From contig CAVZSC010000028.1 in the NCBI GenBank assembly GCA_963777755.1, positions 1 to 64,000 on the forward strand: DNA of 64,000 bases. Reading direction: 5' to 3'. A model generated the notes under the pieces. It made no database searches and had not been told where the DNA came from. It worked only from the letters and a program-made list of their open reading frames with translations. Origin of the DNA: DATFWC01 sp963777755 (GTDB lineage Bacteria > Pseudomonadota > Alphaproteobacteria > Rhizobiales > Xanthobacteraceae). A program made the position numbers and the translations under genes. Positions 26,064 to 34,470 of this stretch are shown in pieces; within the stretch, counting starts at the first letter, position 1, and each line of letters begins with the position of its first letter.

Positions 26064-27044
26064 ATGAGACGACGCGAGTTCATCACGCTCATCGGGAGCG
26101 CGCCGGTCTGGGCGCGCGCGGCCCGCGCGCAGCAGGGCGAGCGCATGCGGCGCGTCGGCGTGCTCATCAGCAGGGCCGCCGATGACGGAGAAGGGCAGGC
26201 AAGACTTGCGGCGTTCCTGCAGGGTCTCCACCATCTGGGTTGGACGGATGGCCGCAACGTGCGGATCGAGACCCGTTGGCACACGGACCCCGGCGACGCC
26301 GCTCGGTCGGCAGGGGAGCTGGTTGCGTCTGCGCCGGATGTCATCCTGGCCTCCGCCACCACGAGCGCCGTGGCATTGCGGCAGGCGACGCGCACCATAC
26401 CGGTCGTCTTCGCCATGGTGCTCGATCCGGTCGGCGGCGGCATCGTCGAGAGCATGGCGCAGCCAGGGGCCAACGTCACCGGCTTCATGCAGTTCGAATA
26501 TAGCTTGAGCGGGAAATGGCTCGAGCTGCTCAAGCAGATTGCGCCGGCGGTGAGCCGCGTGACCGTCGTTCGCGATCCGGTCAACCCGACCGGGACGGGC
26601 CAGTTTGCCGTCATGCAGGCAGTGGCGCCCGCGCTCGGCGTGGAGCTGCGGCCGGTCGATGCCCGCGACGCCAGTGAGATCAGGCGCGTCGTCGCGGCCT
26701 TGAAAGGTGCTTCGAACGCCGGGCTCGTCGTAACGGCCGGACGGGCAGCCGACCATCGCGCGCTGATTGTCGAGCTTGCCGCCACACACCGCCTTCCCGC
26801 AATCTATCCCTATCGATTCTACGTCGACGACGGCGGGCTGATCGCCTACGGGCCCGATCTCATCGACCAGCACCGGCGCGCCGCGGCCTATGTCGATCGC
26901 ATCCTCAAGGGCGAGAAGCCGGCCGACCTTCCGGTGCAGGCGCCCACGCGGTACGAAACGGTGCTGAACCTCAAGGCCGCCGAGGCGCTCGGTCTCGACG
27001 TCCCGCCGCCCGCGCTCGCCCGCGCCGACGCGGTGATCGAGTGA
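26064..27044 (+). CDS. TrpX/YtlA-type ABC solute-binding protein (PF04392-like)
   Basis: 326 aa. Opens MRRREFITLIGSAPVWARAAR, a Tat-like twin-arginine signal seen in very many rhizobial paralogues. The mature part is the TrpX-type periplasmic-binding fold (FLQGLHHLGWTDGRNVRIETR; DPVGGGIVESMAQPGANVTG) and ends VPPPALARADAVIE. No permease or ATPase gene is adjacent, so it is an orphan receptor. A scrap of a similar gene lies at about 55.7-55.9 kb. Confidence 0.88.
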   Translation: MRRREFITLIGSAPVWARAARAQQGERMRRVGVLISRAADDGEGQARLAAFLQGLHHLGWTDGRNVRIETRWHTDPGDAARSAGELVASAPDVILASATTSAVALRQATRTIPVVFAMVLDPVGGGIVESMAQPGANVTGFMQFEYSLSGKWLELLKQIAPAVSRVTVVRDPVNPTGTGQFAVMQAVAPALGVELRPVDARDASEIRRVVAALKGASNAGLVVTAGRAADHRALIVELAATHRLPAIYPYRFYVDDGGLIAYGPDLIDQHRRAAAYVDRILKGEKPADLPVQAPTRYETVLNLKAAEALGLDVPPPALARADAVIE

Positions 27045-27169
27045 GGGGCGGCGGCGGTGCGATCGTGCCGCGGCCTGCCGCGCCCGCGGCAGAACAAACA
27101 GCAGGTCTGCGCGTTTGCCAGATGCCCCATCGTGGCATCACCTGTTGCCCGTCCCCCGATTGTCTGACC

Positions 27170-27499
27170 ATGGCCGCGACCCACCACTATGCCGCCACCG
27201 AGCCGTCGCGATCCGAGATCGACGCGCTCGCCGGCCCCACGCTCCTGGAATTCGGCAGCCCGTGGTGCGGCCATTGCCGCCGCGCCCAGCCGCTCATCGA
27301 TGCGGCGTTCGCGGACCACGCCGGTGTGCGCCACATCAAGATCGCCGACGCGAGCCGGCGCCGGCTTGGACGCTCGTTCGGCGTGAAGCTCTGGCCGACG
27401 CTGGTGTTCCTCGAGGACGGCAGGGAAATCGCGCGCCTCGTCAGGCCTGCTGATGCGGACGGGATCCGCAAGGCCCTGGCCGCAATCGATCACGCGTGA
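27170..27499 (+). CDS. Thioredoxin-family protein
   Basis: 109 aa with the redox-active WCGHC motif in LLEFGSPWCGHCRRAQPL and the conserved cis-proline in KLWPTLVFLEDG. No signal peptide, so cytoplasmic. The active-site pair is CGHC, as in protein disulfide isomerases, rather than the CGPC of classical thioredoxin. The start at 27170 gives a normal-length protein. A broken copy of its 5' end lies at 28131. Confidence 0.88.
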   Translation: MAATHHYAATEPSRSEIDALAGPTLLEFGSPWCGHCRRAQPLIDAAFADHAGVRHIKIADASRRRLGRSFGVKLWPTLVFLEDGREIARLVRPADADGIRKALAAIDHA

Positions 27500-27613
27500 T
27501 CATGCCTTAGGAAATGCTCGGCATCGATCGGCATATTCTTCTGCTGGGCGAGCTCGCGGCGGCCGCAGGGCAGTAAGGCAGCGGCCTAGCCCAGCCGGCA
27601 ACCCCATACGGGT

Positions 27614-28009
27614 TCAATTCGACCGCGAAGGGGTCAGGCGCGCGCGCTCCGAGACCTCCAGCACCTCCAGGGCACGCCAGGGCTTTTGCATGTAGGCCGA
27701 GTGTCCGGGCAAGTCTTTGAGACGATCTCCCGGATCGCCGGAGGTCACGAGCACCGCCACCTTTGGGCGCCGGGCGTTGATGACCTGCGCCAGCTCGACA
27801 CCGTCCATGTTCCCGGCCAGGTGAATGTCCGTGAAGACCATCGCAACCCGGTCGCCGACCTTCTGCATGACGGCGAGGGCAGCTTCCGCGCTGCTGCACT
27901 CCACCACGTCCATGTCCGACTCTTCGAGCAGAACAGCAGCCAAGGCCCGTTGATCATCGTCATCCTCGACGACGAGCGCCATCGGGCGTAGGGGGCGCGC
28001 CTGACCCAT
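27614..28009 (-). CDS. Single-domain response regulator (CheY-like)
   Basis: 131 aa receiver domain only. Acidic pocket VVEDDDDQ, phosphoacceptor Asp61 in VFTDIHL, Thr/Ser at 89-90 (VTSGDPG), Lys109 in YMQKPW. No output domain. Single-domain receivers of this type often pair with HisKA_2/HWE kinases in these bacteria; one such kinase is at 38917, but no direct link is seen. Confidence 0.88.
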   Translation of the reverse strand: MGQARPLRPMALVVEDDDDQRALAAVLLEESDMDVVECSSAEAALAVMQKVGDRVAMVFTDIHLAGNMDGVELAQVINARRPKVAVLVTSGDPGDRLKDLPGHSAYMQKPWRALEVLEVSERARLTPSRSN

Positions 28010-28130
28010 GTCCGTCTCCCTGTCGTTCGCCGTTTGGCAACCGTAGCCGTGCCGGAGAGCTTGCGCCGACTACTCATGGGCCAACGCCCCGCTCCTGTGT
28101 CGGTTCCACGACACCGCTCATTCTGAAGAT

Positions 28131-28205
28131 GGTCGCGACCCATGAACATGCGGCGAACGAGCGTCGCGACCCAGGATCGACGCGCTCGCCGGCCGCACGC
28201 TCTTC
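28131..28205 (+). pseudogene. Fragment duplicating the 5' end of the thioredoxin gene
   Basis: ATGGTCGCGACCCATGAACA at 28131 and onward aligns with the thioredoxin start at 27170 (ATGGCCGCGACCCACCACTA), and both continue into GATCGACGCGCTCGCCGGCC. The copy breaks off after about 75 bp at the end of the receptor gene and has frame-changing differences. It is a dead partial duplication. Confidence 0.7.
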
Positions 28206-28216
28206 CTCCTTCGCGC

Positions 28217-29167
28217 TCAGTCGATGGTGATGTTGAGCGCCTTGAAGCGGGCGATATCGCTGCGGATCGCGTCGGCGAAATCGGAGGGGCTGCCGCCCGC
28301 CACGCTGTAGCCGATCTGCTCCAGGCGCGCGCGCACGCTCGCGTCCGCCAGCGCCTCGTTGGTCGTGCGGTTGAGCTGCGCCACGACATCCGCGGGCGTG
28401 CCGGCCGGCGCCATGAAGCCGACCCAGCTGACCAGCTCGAATCCCGCCAGGCCGGTCTCGTGCAGCGTCGGCCAGTCGGGGGTCAGAGCTGAGCGTTGCA
28501 GCGCGCTGATGCCGATCAGCTTCACGCTCCTGGCCTCCACATGGGCGCGTGCGCTGGGCGTGAACAGGATGTCGAGGTTCTGGGCGATGACCGCGTTCAT
28601 CGCCGGTGCGTCGCCCGGAAACGGCACATGCACCATGTCGATGGCGGCGGCGCGTTCCATCATCTTGCTGCCGAGATGCGGGAAGGAGCCGACCCCGGAG
28701 CTGCCGTAGTTCACCTTGCCGGGATTCTGCTTCGCATAGGCCACCAGCTCGGCGATGGTCGCGACCGGCAGGTTGTTGCGCGCGACCAGGGTCTGAATGC
28801 TGTTGGCGATGCGCACGATCGGGGTGAAGTCCCCGATCGGATCGAACGGCGCCTCCTTCTTGAGCACCGGCTGCACCGCGTGCGAGGAGATCACGGTCAT
28901 CAGGATCGTGTAGCCGTCGGGGGCGGCGCGCGCGACCGCCAGCGACCCGATGGTCCCGGTTGCGCCCGGCCTGTTCTCGATCACCACGCTCTGTCCCAGC
29001 CGCTCGCCGACCGCCTGACCGACGAGGCGGGCCACCAGGTCGGCGGCGCCGCCGGCGGCGAACGGGACCACCAGCCGGATCGGTCGCGTGGGATAGGGCT
29101 GCGCCGCGGCCGGCACAACGTCGAGCACGAGCAGGATGCTGGCGGCCAATGCCGCGACGAATTTCAT
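28217..29167 (-). CDS. Bug-family (TctC-like) tripartite tricarboxylate receptor
   Basis: 316 aa with a Sec signal (LAASILLVLDVVPAAAQ) and the family motifs YPTRPIRLVVPFAAGGAAD, VIENRPGATGTIG, NPGKVNYGSSGVGS and HVPFPGDAPAMNAV. Bug proteins bind carboxylates and similar small ligands; most are orphans without TctAB membrane partners, as here. A 92-bp piece of its 3' region recurs at 43765 with four mismatches. Confidence 0.92.
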   Translation of the reverse strand: MKFVAALAASILLVLDVVPAAAQPYPTRPIRLVVPFAAGGAADLVARLVGQAVGERLGQSVVIENRPGATGTIGSLAVARAAPDGYTILMTVISSHAVQPVLKKEAPFDPIGDFTPIVRIANSIQTLVARNNLPVATIAELVAYAKQNPGKVNYGSSGVGSFPHLGSKMMERAAAIDMVHVPFPGDAPAMNAVIAQNLDILFTPSARAHVEARSVKLIGISALQRSALTPDWPTLHETGLAGFELVSWVGFMAPAGTPADVVAQLNRTTNEALADASVRARLEQIGYSVAGGSPSDFADAIRSDIARFKALNITID

Positions 29168-29500
29168 GGCGTTTCTCCCCCATTCCTGCGCTGCTGTGAC
29201 GATGGGCAGCGCTTGCCTTCATCCGCGCGCTTCCGAGCCCAACAGGCGCGTCGCGCTGCGGCCTCTGCTCGCCATGCCCCGCAATCCATTCCTCGAAATC
29301 CCAGCGCGCCGGACAACCGTGCCTCGTGGCATTTCTCTCATGTCCTTATTCGGTTGACTACGCGACATGTCGTTGACTGGAATCGGTCCCTTTTCCACCC
29401 TTCCGGGCCTCCCATTGACATGGAGACAGAGGGGAGCGGGCTGCCGTCTACGTCTCCGACATTTCCGCCGGAGTGGAGCTGCACGAGCGGCGAGCGAGAT
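29168..29500. other. No gene recognised
   Basis: The stretch between the receptor gene start and the next small gene carries the receptor's promoter region. I see no coding pattern. Confidence 0.5.
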
Positions 29501-29797
29501 TCACCACCAGCCCTGCGCCAGGGTGGGTATCCAAATGCTGTCGTAGAGAGCAAGGCCATCGGCCACACGCTCGTCGTAGCAGGCGCGGCGCGCACGCATG
29601 ATTGTCGAGAACGCCTCGTTGGCGATGTCGCTGTGCATGCCATAGGACTCGAGTTGCGCCACGAGCTGGACATCGCGCGTGGCACATTCAACCGGGAACT
29701 GACTGTTCGGCGAGGTCTCCTGCGAGCCGGCCGAGGTGGACGGGACGGCAATGAGAAATGCAAAGGCAACAAGGAGGGATGGCTTGATCGGCTGCAT
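29501..29797 (-). CDS. Small secreted protein of unknown function (98 aa)
   Basis: A Sec signal (PSLLVAFAFLIAVPSTSAGS) leads a mature part of about 75 residues with two cysteines (VECATRDVQ and RRACYDERV), possibly one disulfide. No family recognised. It lies at the left edge of the small-gene island. Confidence 0.6.
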   Translation of the reverse strand: MQPIKPSLLVAFAFLIAVPSTSAGSQETSPNSQFPVECATRDVQLVAQLESYGMHSDIANEAFSTIMRARRACYDERVADGLALYDSIWIPTLAQGWW

Positions 29798-29973
29798 GAT
29801 TGTTCACCATTGTTCAGTTTTCTTAGACAATCGTCGCCCGTACTTTTCTTGCACCTCCAGGAGCTCCAGCTTGTGACCGGGTTCACACGCGCTTGAAAAA
29901 ATGGAGCTCGGGAAACGTGCCACCGAGGGGTCGGGGTGTGGCAGGGCCTGGGTGTGAACGCACGGCCATCGTT

Positions 29974-30122
29974 AGAGCATTCCCCGAAAAAGGCCTACTC
30001 CGGACCTGATCCGGGGTGGACACCGGTTTTCCGAAAGGAAATGCGACAAATATCGAATTTAGAGCGCTTTCCTGCCACCGTCCATGCGATCTTAGGGTCG
30101 ACCTAAACGGAAAGCGCTCTAG
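29974..30122. repeat. Dispersed ~149-bp palindromic repeat, copy 1
   Basis: Runs from AGAGCATTCCCCGAAAAAGG to the CTAG after GGAAAGCGCTCT and is nearly the same as 37912-38061. Inside are two stems: CCGGACCTGATCCGG and the pair AGAGCGCTTTCC (30061) / GGAAAGCGCTCT (30109). Intergenic elements of this type are scattered through related genomes. Function unknown. Confidence 0.8.
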
Positions 30123-30153
30123 TACTACTGCGTCATTAACGGACGCAGGAGGG

Positions 30154-30234
30154 CTAGTGATGGATTCCCGTCAGCAGAAGCATCGAAATGAACACAAGCA
30201 CCGCGACCACCAAAGAACCATACGCTGCTTTCAT
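30154..30234 (-). CDS. Candidate 26-residue membrane peptide
   Basis: ATG at 30234 opens MKAAYGSLVVAVLVFISMLL, ending TGIHH at a TAG. It is almost entirely one membrane helix with a short charged start. The upstream AGGTTTCGCC is a weak ribosome site. Such tiny hydrophobic proteins are common in stress regions, but the length allows chance. Confidence 0.35.
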   Translation of the reverse strand: MKAAYGSLVVAVLVFISMLLLTGIHH

Positions 30235-30438
30235 GGCGAAACCTGGAAGAACATAATTATTGGTCACGACAGTCTCCCTAGTATTAATAGCCACACCAAT
30301 AAGACATGGGATTGGAGAACCGAATTAGCCATAGCCAGTCGAAAATATCAGTTTATCCGCCTTGATGGTATCGGTGTGAGATCCTCTCCCCGCAGCGGCC
30401 GATTTACGCGATGAATCCATCGGGACGTGGAGGACGCT

Positions 30439-30774
30439 TCACGCGACGACGCTCACGTCGAGCACCGCGCCGCTCTCCGTGATATCCGACAACAGCAGAT
30501 CGACGAACGGATGCTGGCGGTTGAAAGCCGCACCTCGCCGGTACTTGAGTGTGACGATACGCTCGATTGCCGGCAGGTTGCGCTTGCCGAGCGCGTTGTA
30601 CTGCTCAAGAAAAAGACTTTTCCGTCTCCCATAGGGCTGTCGAGGATCGACCCAATCGTCCATGACTCGTCTGCTGACGAACGCCGTCACCTCCTGAGCC
30701 CCATCCCACGCGTGCATCAGCAATCCGTTGCAGTTGTGCGGGCCGTCATCGACGGCAAATCGACTAAGTCGCAT
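30439..30774 (-). CDS. DUF1488-like protein (111 aa)
   Basis: From the ATG at 30774: a compact alpha/beta protein with WDGAQEVTAFVSRRVMDDW and LPAIERIVTLKYRRGA, the layout of DUF1488 proteins found near stress genes in alphaproteobacteria. Function unknown. It overlaps the preceding small gene by 11 bp and is the third gene of a run starting with the glycosyltransferase at 32529. Confidence 0.6.
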   Translation of the reverse strand: MRLSRFAVDDGPHNCNGLLMHAWDGAQEVTAFVSRRVMDDWVDPRQPYGRRKSLFLEQYNALGKRNLPAIERIVTLKYRRGAAFNRQHPFVDLLLSDITESGAVLDVSVVA

Positions 30775-30955
30775 GGGACTCGTCCTTATTGTTGTTGTTC
30801 GGCGAACACTTGGGAGCCGGATGTCTTGTTGGTCCTGCGTTCCCCTTGTGTGGGGAAGACCCGGAAGCACCACCTTCGTCATCCCAGCGCGCGATGGTTG
30901 CCGCGTGCTGGCTCGTATCTGATTGAGGATTTCCTGTTGCGGTCACCTTACTCAT
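30764..30955 (-). CDS. Small hydrophilic protein of unknown function (63 aa)
   Basis: MSKVTATGNPQSDTSQHAA and then TIARWDDEGGASGS, polar and probably disordered, ending in an Asn/Lys-rich tail. The IARWDDEGGA block resembles short hypothetical proteins of rhizobia. Starts 2 bp from the stop of the upstream gene and overlaps the next gene, which supports real translation. Confidence 0.5.
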   Translation of the reverse strand: MSKVTATGNPQSDTSQHAATIARWDDEGGASGSSPHKGNAGPTRHPAPKCSPNNNNKDESHAT

Positions 30956-30956
30956 G

Positions 30957-31247
30957 TCATGCGCCTTGCCCTGACTTGCCATGAGCGGGGGAGGTGGTAT
31001 TCGCCTTGCTTTGCTGCTCTCCTGCCGAATGACCTTCTCCGGTCCCATGACCGATCCGTCCGTCAGCGGGCGCTCGGTGCGAAATGATCTTGTCTTTATT
31101 TGCCTCCACCCATTCCTCGTTTTCGGCCAGGTTCCTGAACGCGCGCGCGCGTTGCCGCAACTCGTTGACTAGCCTTGGCGACGTGGCTTCGGTCGCAAGG
31201 CGAGCGAACTCGGCCGCCTTGTTACGATAATCTTGGGCATTCGACAT
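30957..31247 (-). CDS. Small 'YRxKAAEFxRLA' helical protein (96 aa)
   Basis: Begins MSNAQDYRNKAAEFARLATE and continues to a helical segment ending NLAENEEWVEANKD, then a polar Gly/His/Ser tail. The same opening occurs in the genes at 34471 (AEQYRAKAAEYRGLL) and 38265 (AGDYRK), so this window holds at least three members of one small helical family. Overlaps the glycosyltransferase 3' end by 26 bp. Function unknown. Confidence 0.6.
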   Translation of the reverse strand: MSNAQDYRNKAAEFARLATEATSPRLVNELRQRARAFRNLAENEEWVEANKDKIISHRAPADGRIGHGTGEGHSAGEQQSKANTTSPAHGKSGQGA

Positions 31248-32529
31248 CGGGCGATCCTTCGGCAGGAGGAGGAGCTGCGGCGGGCCTCTCGTCCGCCGAC
31301 GCATACGGTAGAGCCGGAATTATCCTTTGCACGGCGCGATCAAGCGAGGCGGAGGACTGCACCGGCCTGGTCAGCATAAGGCGGCCGGATCGGGCGGTCT
31401 GTTCACTCCGGCCATCAACGGTCAGGCTATTTCCCCTAGCTGCTGCACCGCCGATCGATGCGGTCGTGAAGGCACGGCGTCTCACGTCATCTCTGCCGGC
31501 GGCTCCACAAAGTCGCCAATAGAGGCGCAGGTAGTTGCGTGCCATCGCGTCCGCGGTGAATCGCTCCTGGAACACGCCGCGCACCGCCCGGCGGTCGAGC
31601 TGACCGAGCTTGCAGACCGCCCGCACGGCTTCGTCTTCGGTATCCACGATGAACCCGGTTCTCCCGTCCTCGATGATCTCCGAGACGGATCCGCAACGCC
31701 ACGCGATCACCGGTGTTCCACAAGCCATGGCTTCGATCAGCACCAGGCCAAATGGCTCCGGCCAATCGATCGGGAACAGGAGCGCGGCGGCATTTCCAAG
31801 GAAAGCGGACTTCTCGCTGTCACCGATCTCCCCGATGAATTCGATCAGAGGATCGGCCAACAGGGGTTTTATCACGTCGCGAAAATAGGCCGCATCCACG
31901 GCATCCACCTTTGCCGCGATCTTGAGGCGCATGCCCAGGCGCTTGGCAATGGAGATCGCCCGGTCAGGACGCTTCTCGGGTGAGATGCGGCCAAGAAAGG
32001 CGAGATAGGGGTCGCGCGGCCTCTCGTTGAACGAGTAGGCGTCATCGGCGAGGCCATGGTGAACGGTGGCCAACCAGTTCGCACTTGCAAGCGGTCTGCG
32101 TTGATCATCCGATATCGAGACGAGGGGATAGTGGTGCCAGCGAGAATAGACCTCGGAGAGGTCCTTCAGGTCGAGCCGGCCGTGCAGCGTGGTCACGGTT
32201 CGCTCCGCAAGATCTTCGAAGAATGGAAAATGGATGAGATCGACATGGAAATGCAGAACGTCGAATTCGTGCCGGCGCGAATGAAGCTCATGCAGCATGG
32301 ACAGGTGAGCGGCCAGGTCCGATTTCAGCGCACATGGATCGAGCCGGATGGCTTGATCGCGCACTGGAACCAGCGTCGCCCGTGTCTGCGCATCCGCACT
32401 CGCGAACAGCGTGACCTCGTGCCCCAGTTCCACGAGAGCGTCGGTCAGGTGCGCGACGATGCGTTCGGTGCCGCCATACAGGCTTGGGGGCACCGCCTCA
32501 TACAGCGGCGCGATCTGGGCGATTTTCAT
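31222..32529 (-). CDS. Glycosyltransferase family 4 protein
   Basis: 435 aa, GT-B fold. N-terminal APLYEAVPPSLYGGTERIVAHL, then FLGRISPEKRPDRAISIAKRL (start of the donor domain) and the EPFGLVLIEAMACGTPVIAW block with the EX7E-type glutamates. This subgroup (PSLYGGTERIV) is frequent in stress islands of rhizobia, with trehalose- or mannosyl-type activities proposed; the substrate cannot be read here. The last 90 residues are polar and not part of the fold. Confidence 0.88.
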   Translation of the reverse strand: MKIAQIAPLYEAVPPSLYGGTERIVAHLTDALVELGHEVTLFASADAQTRATLVPVRDQAIRLDPCALKSDLAAHLSMLHELHSRRHEFDVLHFHVDLIHFPFFEDLAERTVTTLHGRLDLKDLSEVYSRWHHYPLVSISDDQRRPLASANWLATVHHGLADDAYSFNERPRDPYLAFLGRISPEKRPDRAISIAKRLGMRLKIAAKVDAVDAAYFRDVIKPLLADPLIEFIGEIGDSEKSAFLGNAAALLFPIDWPEPFGLVLIEAMACGTPVIAWRCGSVSEIIEDGRTGFIVDTEDEAVRAVCKLGQLDRRAVRGVFQERFTADAMARNYLRLYWRLCGAAGRDDVRRRAFTTASIGGAAARGNSLTVDGRSEQTARSGRLMLTRPVQSSASLDRAVQRIIPALPYASADERPAAAPPPAEGSPDVECPRLS

Positions 32530-32565
32530 AGGCCAATCTCCTCGGTAAGCAGGTCTTGCCCGCCT

Positions 32566-32784
32566 TTAGGTTGTTTGTTCCCCGGCCCCGCGTGGCGGCG
32601 GCGGCACGGGTTCGGGCTCGAGCTTATCGGCGGCTTCCTTCGCCAGGCGGAGGGCTCTCAGCCGTGCCGTCTTGTCGCGGACGGTTTGGGCAGCCGCGTG
32701 ATGGTCCGTCAAGACGCTTTTGCCTCCTCCCATGCGCTTGAACATTGCGTCAGCCCGATCGGTCTGGTTCTTCTTGTTCGACAT
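32566..32784 (-). CDS. Small basic protein of unknown function (72 aa)
   Basis: MSNKKNQTDRADAMFKRMGG followed by a Lys/Arg/Ala-rich helix and a proline-rich end. No domain recognised. It lies between a ribbon-helix-helix-like gene and the glycosyltransferase gene on the same strand and is probably co-transcribed with them. Confidence 0.5.
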   Translation of the reverse strand: MSNKKNQTDRADAMFKRMGGGKSVLTDHHAAAQTVRDKTARLRALRLAKEAADKLEPEPVPPPPRGAGEQTT

Positions 32785-32808
32785 TCGGAGCTCCTGCTGG
32801 TCGTCGGT

Positions 32809-33114
32809 TCAACGCTTCGATCGGGCGCGTTTCGCCAGCTCGCGCGGGATCTTCGTCAGGCGTTTCTTGCGCTCGGCTTTGATCGCCTGGGATTGGCCCG
32901 TGTGCTCTTGGGTCCGATCGATCGCCTCGCCCGCCGCGTGTTCGGCGTAGGAGGCCGCTGCCGCGCGAGCATTCTGATCCGGGCGTCTCGCTGGCTTCGA
33001 CGCAACAAGCGATTGCTCGACCAGGCGGCGAATAGCCTCGCCACGCGAAGGCCGGTCGGGCTGATGCCGGCGCCAGTCGTCGACCGCGGTCACCCAGCGT
33101 TTCGTGGCTCGCAT
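32809..33114 (-). CDS. Ribbon-helix-helix-like small protein (101 aa)
   Basis: From the ATG at 33114: MRATKRWVTAVDDWRRHQPD then RPSRGEAIRRLVEQSLVA, a pattern of Arc/MetJ-type RHH DNA-binding proteins. The C-terminal half is a Lys/Arg-rich helix. No toxin gene follows, so a plain regulator or small nucleoid protein is likelier than an antitoxin. One copy of the ~230-bp repeat lies directly upstream. Confidence 0.6.
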   Translation of the reverse strand: MRATKRWVTAVDDWRRHQPDRPSRGEAIRRLVEQSLVASKPARRPDQNARAAAASYAEHAAGEAIDRTQEHTGQSQAIKAERKKRLTKIPRELAKRARSKR

Positions 33115-33158
33115 TTCAATGCGCTCAAGTGAGGGAAGGAGGAAATGCGAACGGCCCA

Positions 33159-33388
33159 AGCCCTTTCATCGCACGAGCGAAGAGAAATCTCGCCGACCGG
33201 TTTACGGACAGAAGCTGGATTGGAACCCGGGCGCTCTGCGGCAGCGGTTCGTTTCTCACCAAGCTACGCTCCTCAACAATGGGAATCTGTATAGAATTGC
33301 TCACTCTGAACCGACGATGGATGCGTCCCCATGCCTAGTCGACGCGCCCGATCAAACGAAAGCGCCCCGCAAACCGGGGGCGCTCCCA
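33159..33388. repeat. Dispersed ~230-bp repeat, copy A
   Basis: Matches 36293-36522 over its length, best from TCTGTATAGAATTGCTCACT (33286) through CCGACGATGGATGCGTCCCC to the closing hairpin. Both copies sit between the 3' end of one minus-strand gene and the 5' end of the next, in the same orientation. The leftmost part may supply a promoter for the RHH gene. Confidence 0.75.
33359..33386 (-). terminator. Rho-independent-like hairpin after hsp20
   Basis: On the minus strand AGCGCCCC and GGGGCGCT form an 8-bp stem followed by TTTCGTTT. It stands 20 bp after the hsp20 stop and ends copy A of the repeat. Confidence 0.65.
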
Positions 33389-33406
33389 ACACTGGTCACA
33401 GCCTGA

Positions 33407-33877
33407 TCAGGCAGCAACCTTGGTCGGTTTGACCTCCAGCAGCTTGCCGGAGCTCGTGATCGGAATCGCCCGGGGCTTCATCGCCTCCGGAAGCTCGCGC
33501 ACCAGATCGACGTGCAGGAGCCCGTTCTCCAGGTTCGCTTCTTTGACCTGAACATGGTCCGCGAGCTGGAAGCTGCGTTCGAAGGTCCGTTCGGCGATGC
33601 CCTTGTAGAGCACGTCGCCGGTCTTCTCTTCGTCGTTGGTCCGCTTTTCTCCGCGGATCGTCAGCCGGCTCTCCTTCGTCTCGATCGAGAGATCAGCGTC
33701 GGTAAAGCCGGCGACTGCGACCGAGATGCGAAAGGCGTTCTCGCCGCTCCGCGCGATGTTGTACGGCGGATAGGCCGGCACCGAGCCTTCCACACCGCCC
33801 AGTTGGTCGAGCATGGAAAACATCCGGTCGAAGCCGACGGTAGAACGATAGAGGGGAGCAAAATCGAATGCACGCAT
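33407..33877 (-). CDS. Small heat-shock protein, Hsp20/alpha-crystallin family
   Basis: 156 aa from the ATG at 33877, which is served by AGGAGG seven bases upstream; an ATG at 33904 lies inside the thermometer hairpin and is unlikely. The protein has a short N-terminal arm (FDFAPLYRSTVGFDRMF), the alpha-crystallin domain (about 38-130, with YNIARSGENAFRISVAVAGF and ESRLTIRGEK) and the C-terminal IxI motif in RAIPIT. It acts as an ATP-independent holdase. It belongs to the class A rhizobial small heat-shock proteins usually controlled by ROSE elements. Confidence 0.95.
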   Translation of the reverse strand: MRAFDFAPLYRSTVGFDRMFSMLDQLGGVEGSVPAYPPYNIARSGENAFRISVAVAGFTDADLSIETKESRLTIRGEKRTNDEEKTGDVLYKGIAERTFERSFQLADHVQVKEANLENGLLHVDLVRELPEAMKPRAIPITSSGKLLEVKPTKVAA

Positions 33878-33878
33878 A

Positions 33879-33906
33879 GCATGACCTCCTTGTTTGAGCG
33901 ACATGC
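33879..33906 (-). promoter_or_regulatory. ROSE-like RNA thermometer hairpin in the hsp20 leader
   Basis: On the mRNA strand this 28-nt hairpin pairs GCATG with CATGC at its base and places TCGCTC opposite the AGGAGG ribosome site, with an AAACA loop. The element U(U/C)GCU facing the Shine-Dalgarno, with imperfect U-U and G-G contacts, is the hallmark of the ROSE 3' hairpin of Bradyrhizobium small heat-shock genes. Upstream hairpins of the ROSE leader should lie in about 33907-34000. Confidence 0.65.
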
Positions 33907-34098
33907 GAATGGTCCGCCCTCGAGGGCCTGACCTTCCGTATACGCAGCCTCATGGCCTGCGCATTCGGTATCTAAGGACAACTCGGCGACATTGTAAGGG
34001 ACTAAAATATTATTGCATGCCACGATACACGATTAATACGACATGATAGGCCGCAATTGGACAGATGGCCTGTCCTCGAGGTCTCGGTGAAGATGAGG

Positions 34099-34128
34099 AG
34101 GCCGTGCGGGATCTACGCCGCACGGCCT
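34099..34128. terminator. Hairpin, possible terminator
   Basis: AGGCCGTGCGG (34099-34109) and CCGCACGGCCT (34118-34128) form a perfect 11-bp stem with an 8-nt loop. No T-run follows on either strand and no gene ends here on the plus strand, so its role is unclear. Confidence 0.4.
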
Positions 34129-34294
34129 TCTCGACTCAGTGCCGGCTCATGGCCGGTTCCCTGAGATGAAGGTTCGTCGAGCGGGGAACCGTCGTGTCCC
34201 GGCTCGCGATCGCATTGTGCATTGCCTCAGACCTCTCCTTGCATGAGATCGACGGCTTGATCCCGGAGAAGCATGCGCTCGTTGATCGATGGCG

Positions 34295-34312
34295 TCTGTA
34301 TAGAATTGCTCA
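34295..34312 (+). repeat. Isolated copy of the 18-bp core motif
   Basis: TCTGTATAGAATTGCTCA is the same 18 bases found inside both ~230-bp repeats (33286 and 36419). A reversed, slightly shorter match lies at 40916-40929. Confidence 0.7.
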
Positions 34313-34470
34313 GGAAGGGCTGCACCGTACGACTGCTCGTCAAAAATAAAGATGGCTGAACGGCGCCATCGTCCCCATATGCAATTGATCACCGTCCGGA
34401 TCACCCAACACAAGGCATCGGTGGCTGAGAGACAGTCGTGCTCTCGCCTGGTCAAAGAAAGATCGTCAAC

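Noticed and set aside
32809..33114. RHH protein as antitoxin
   Set aside because: The adjacent small basic protein has no toxin fold signature; pairing is not supported.
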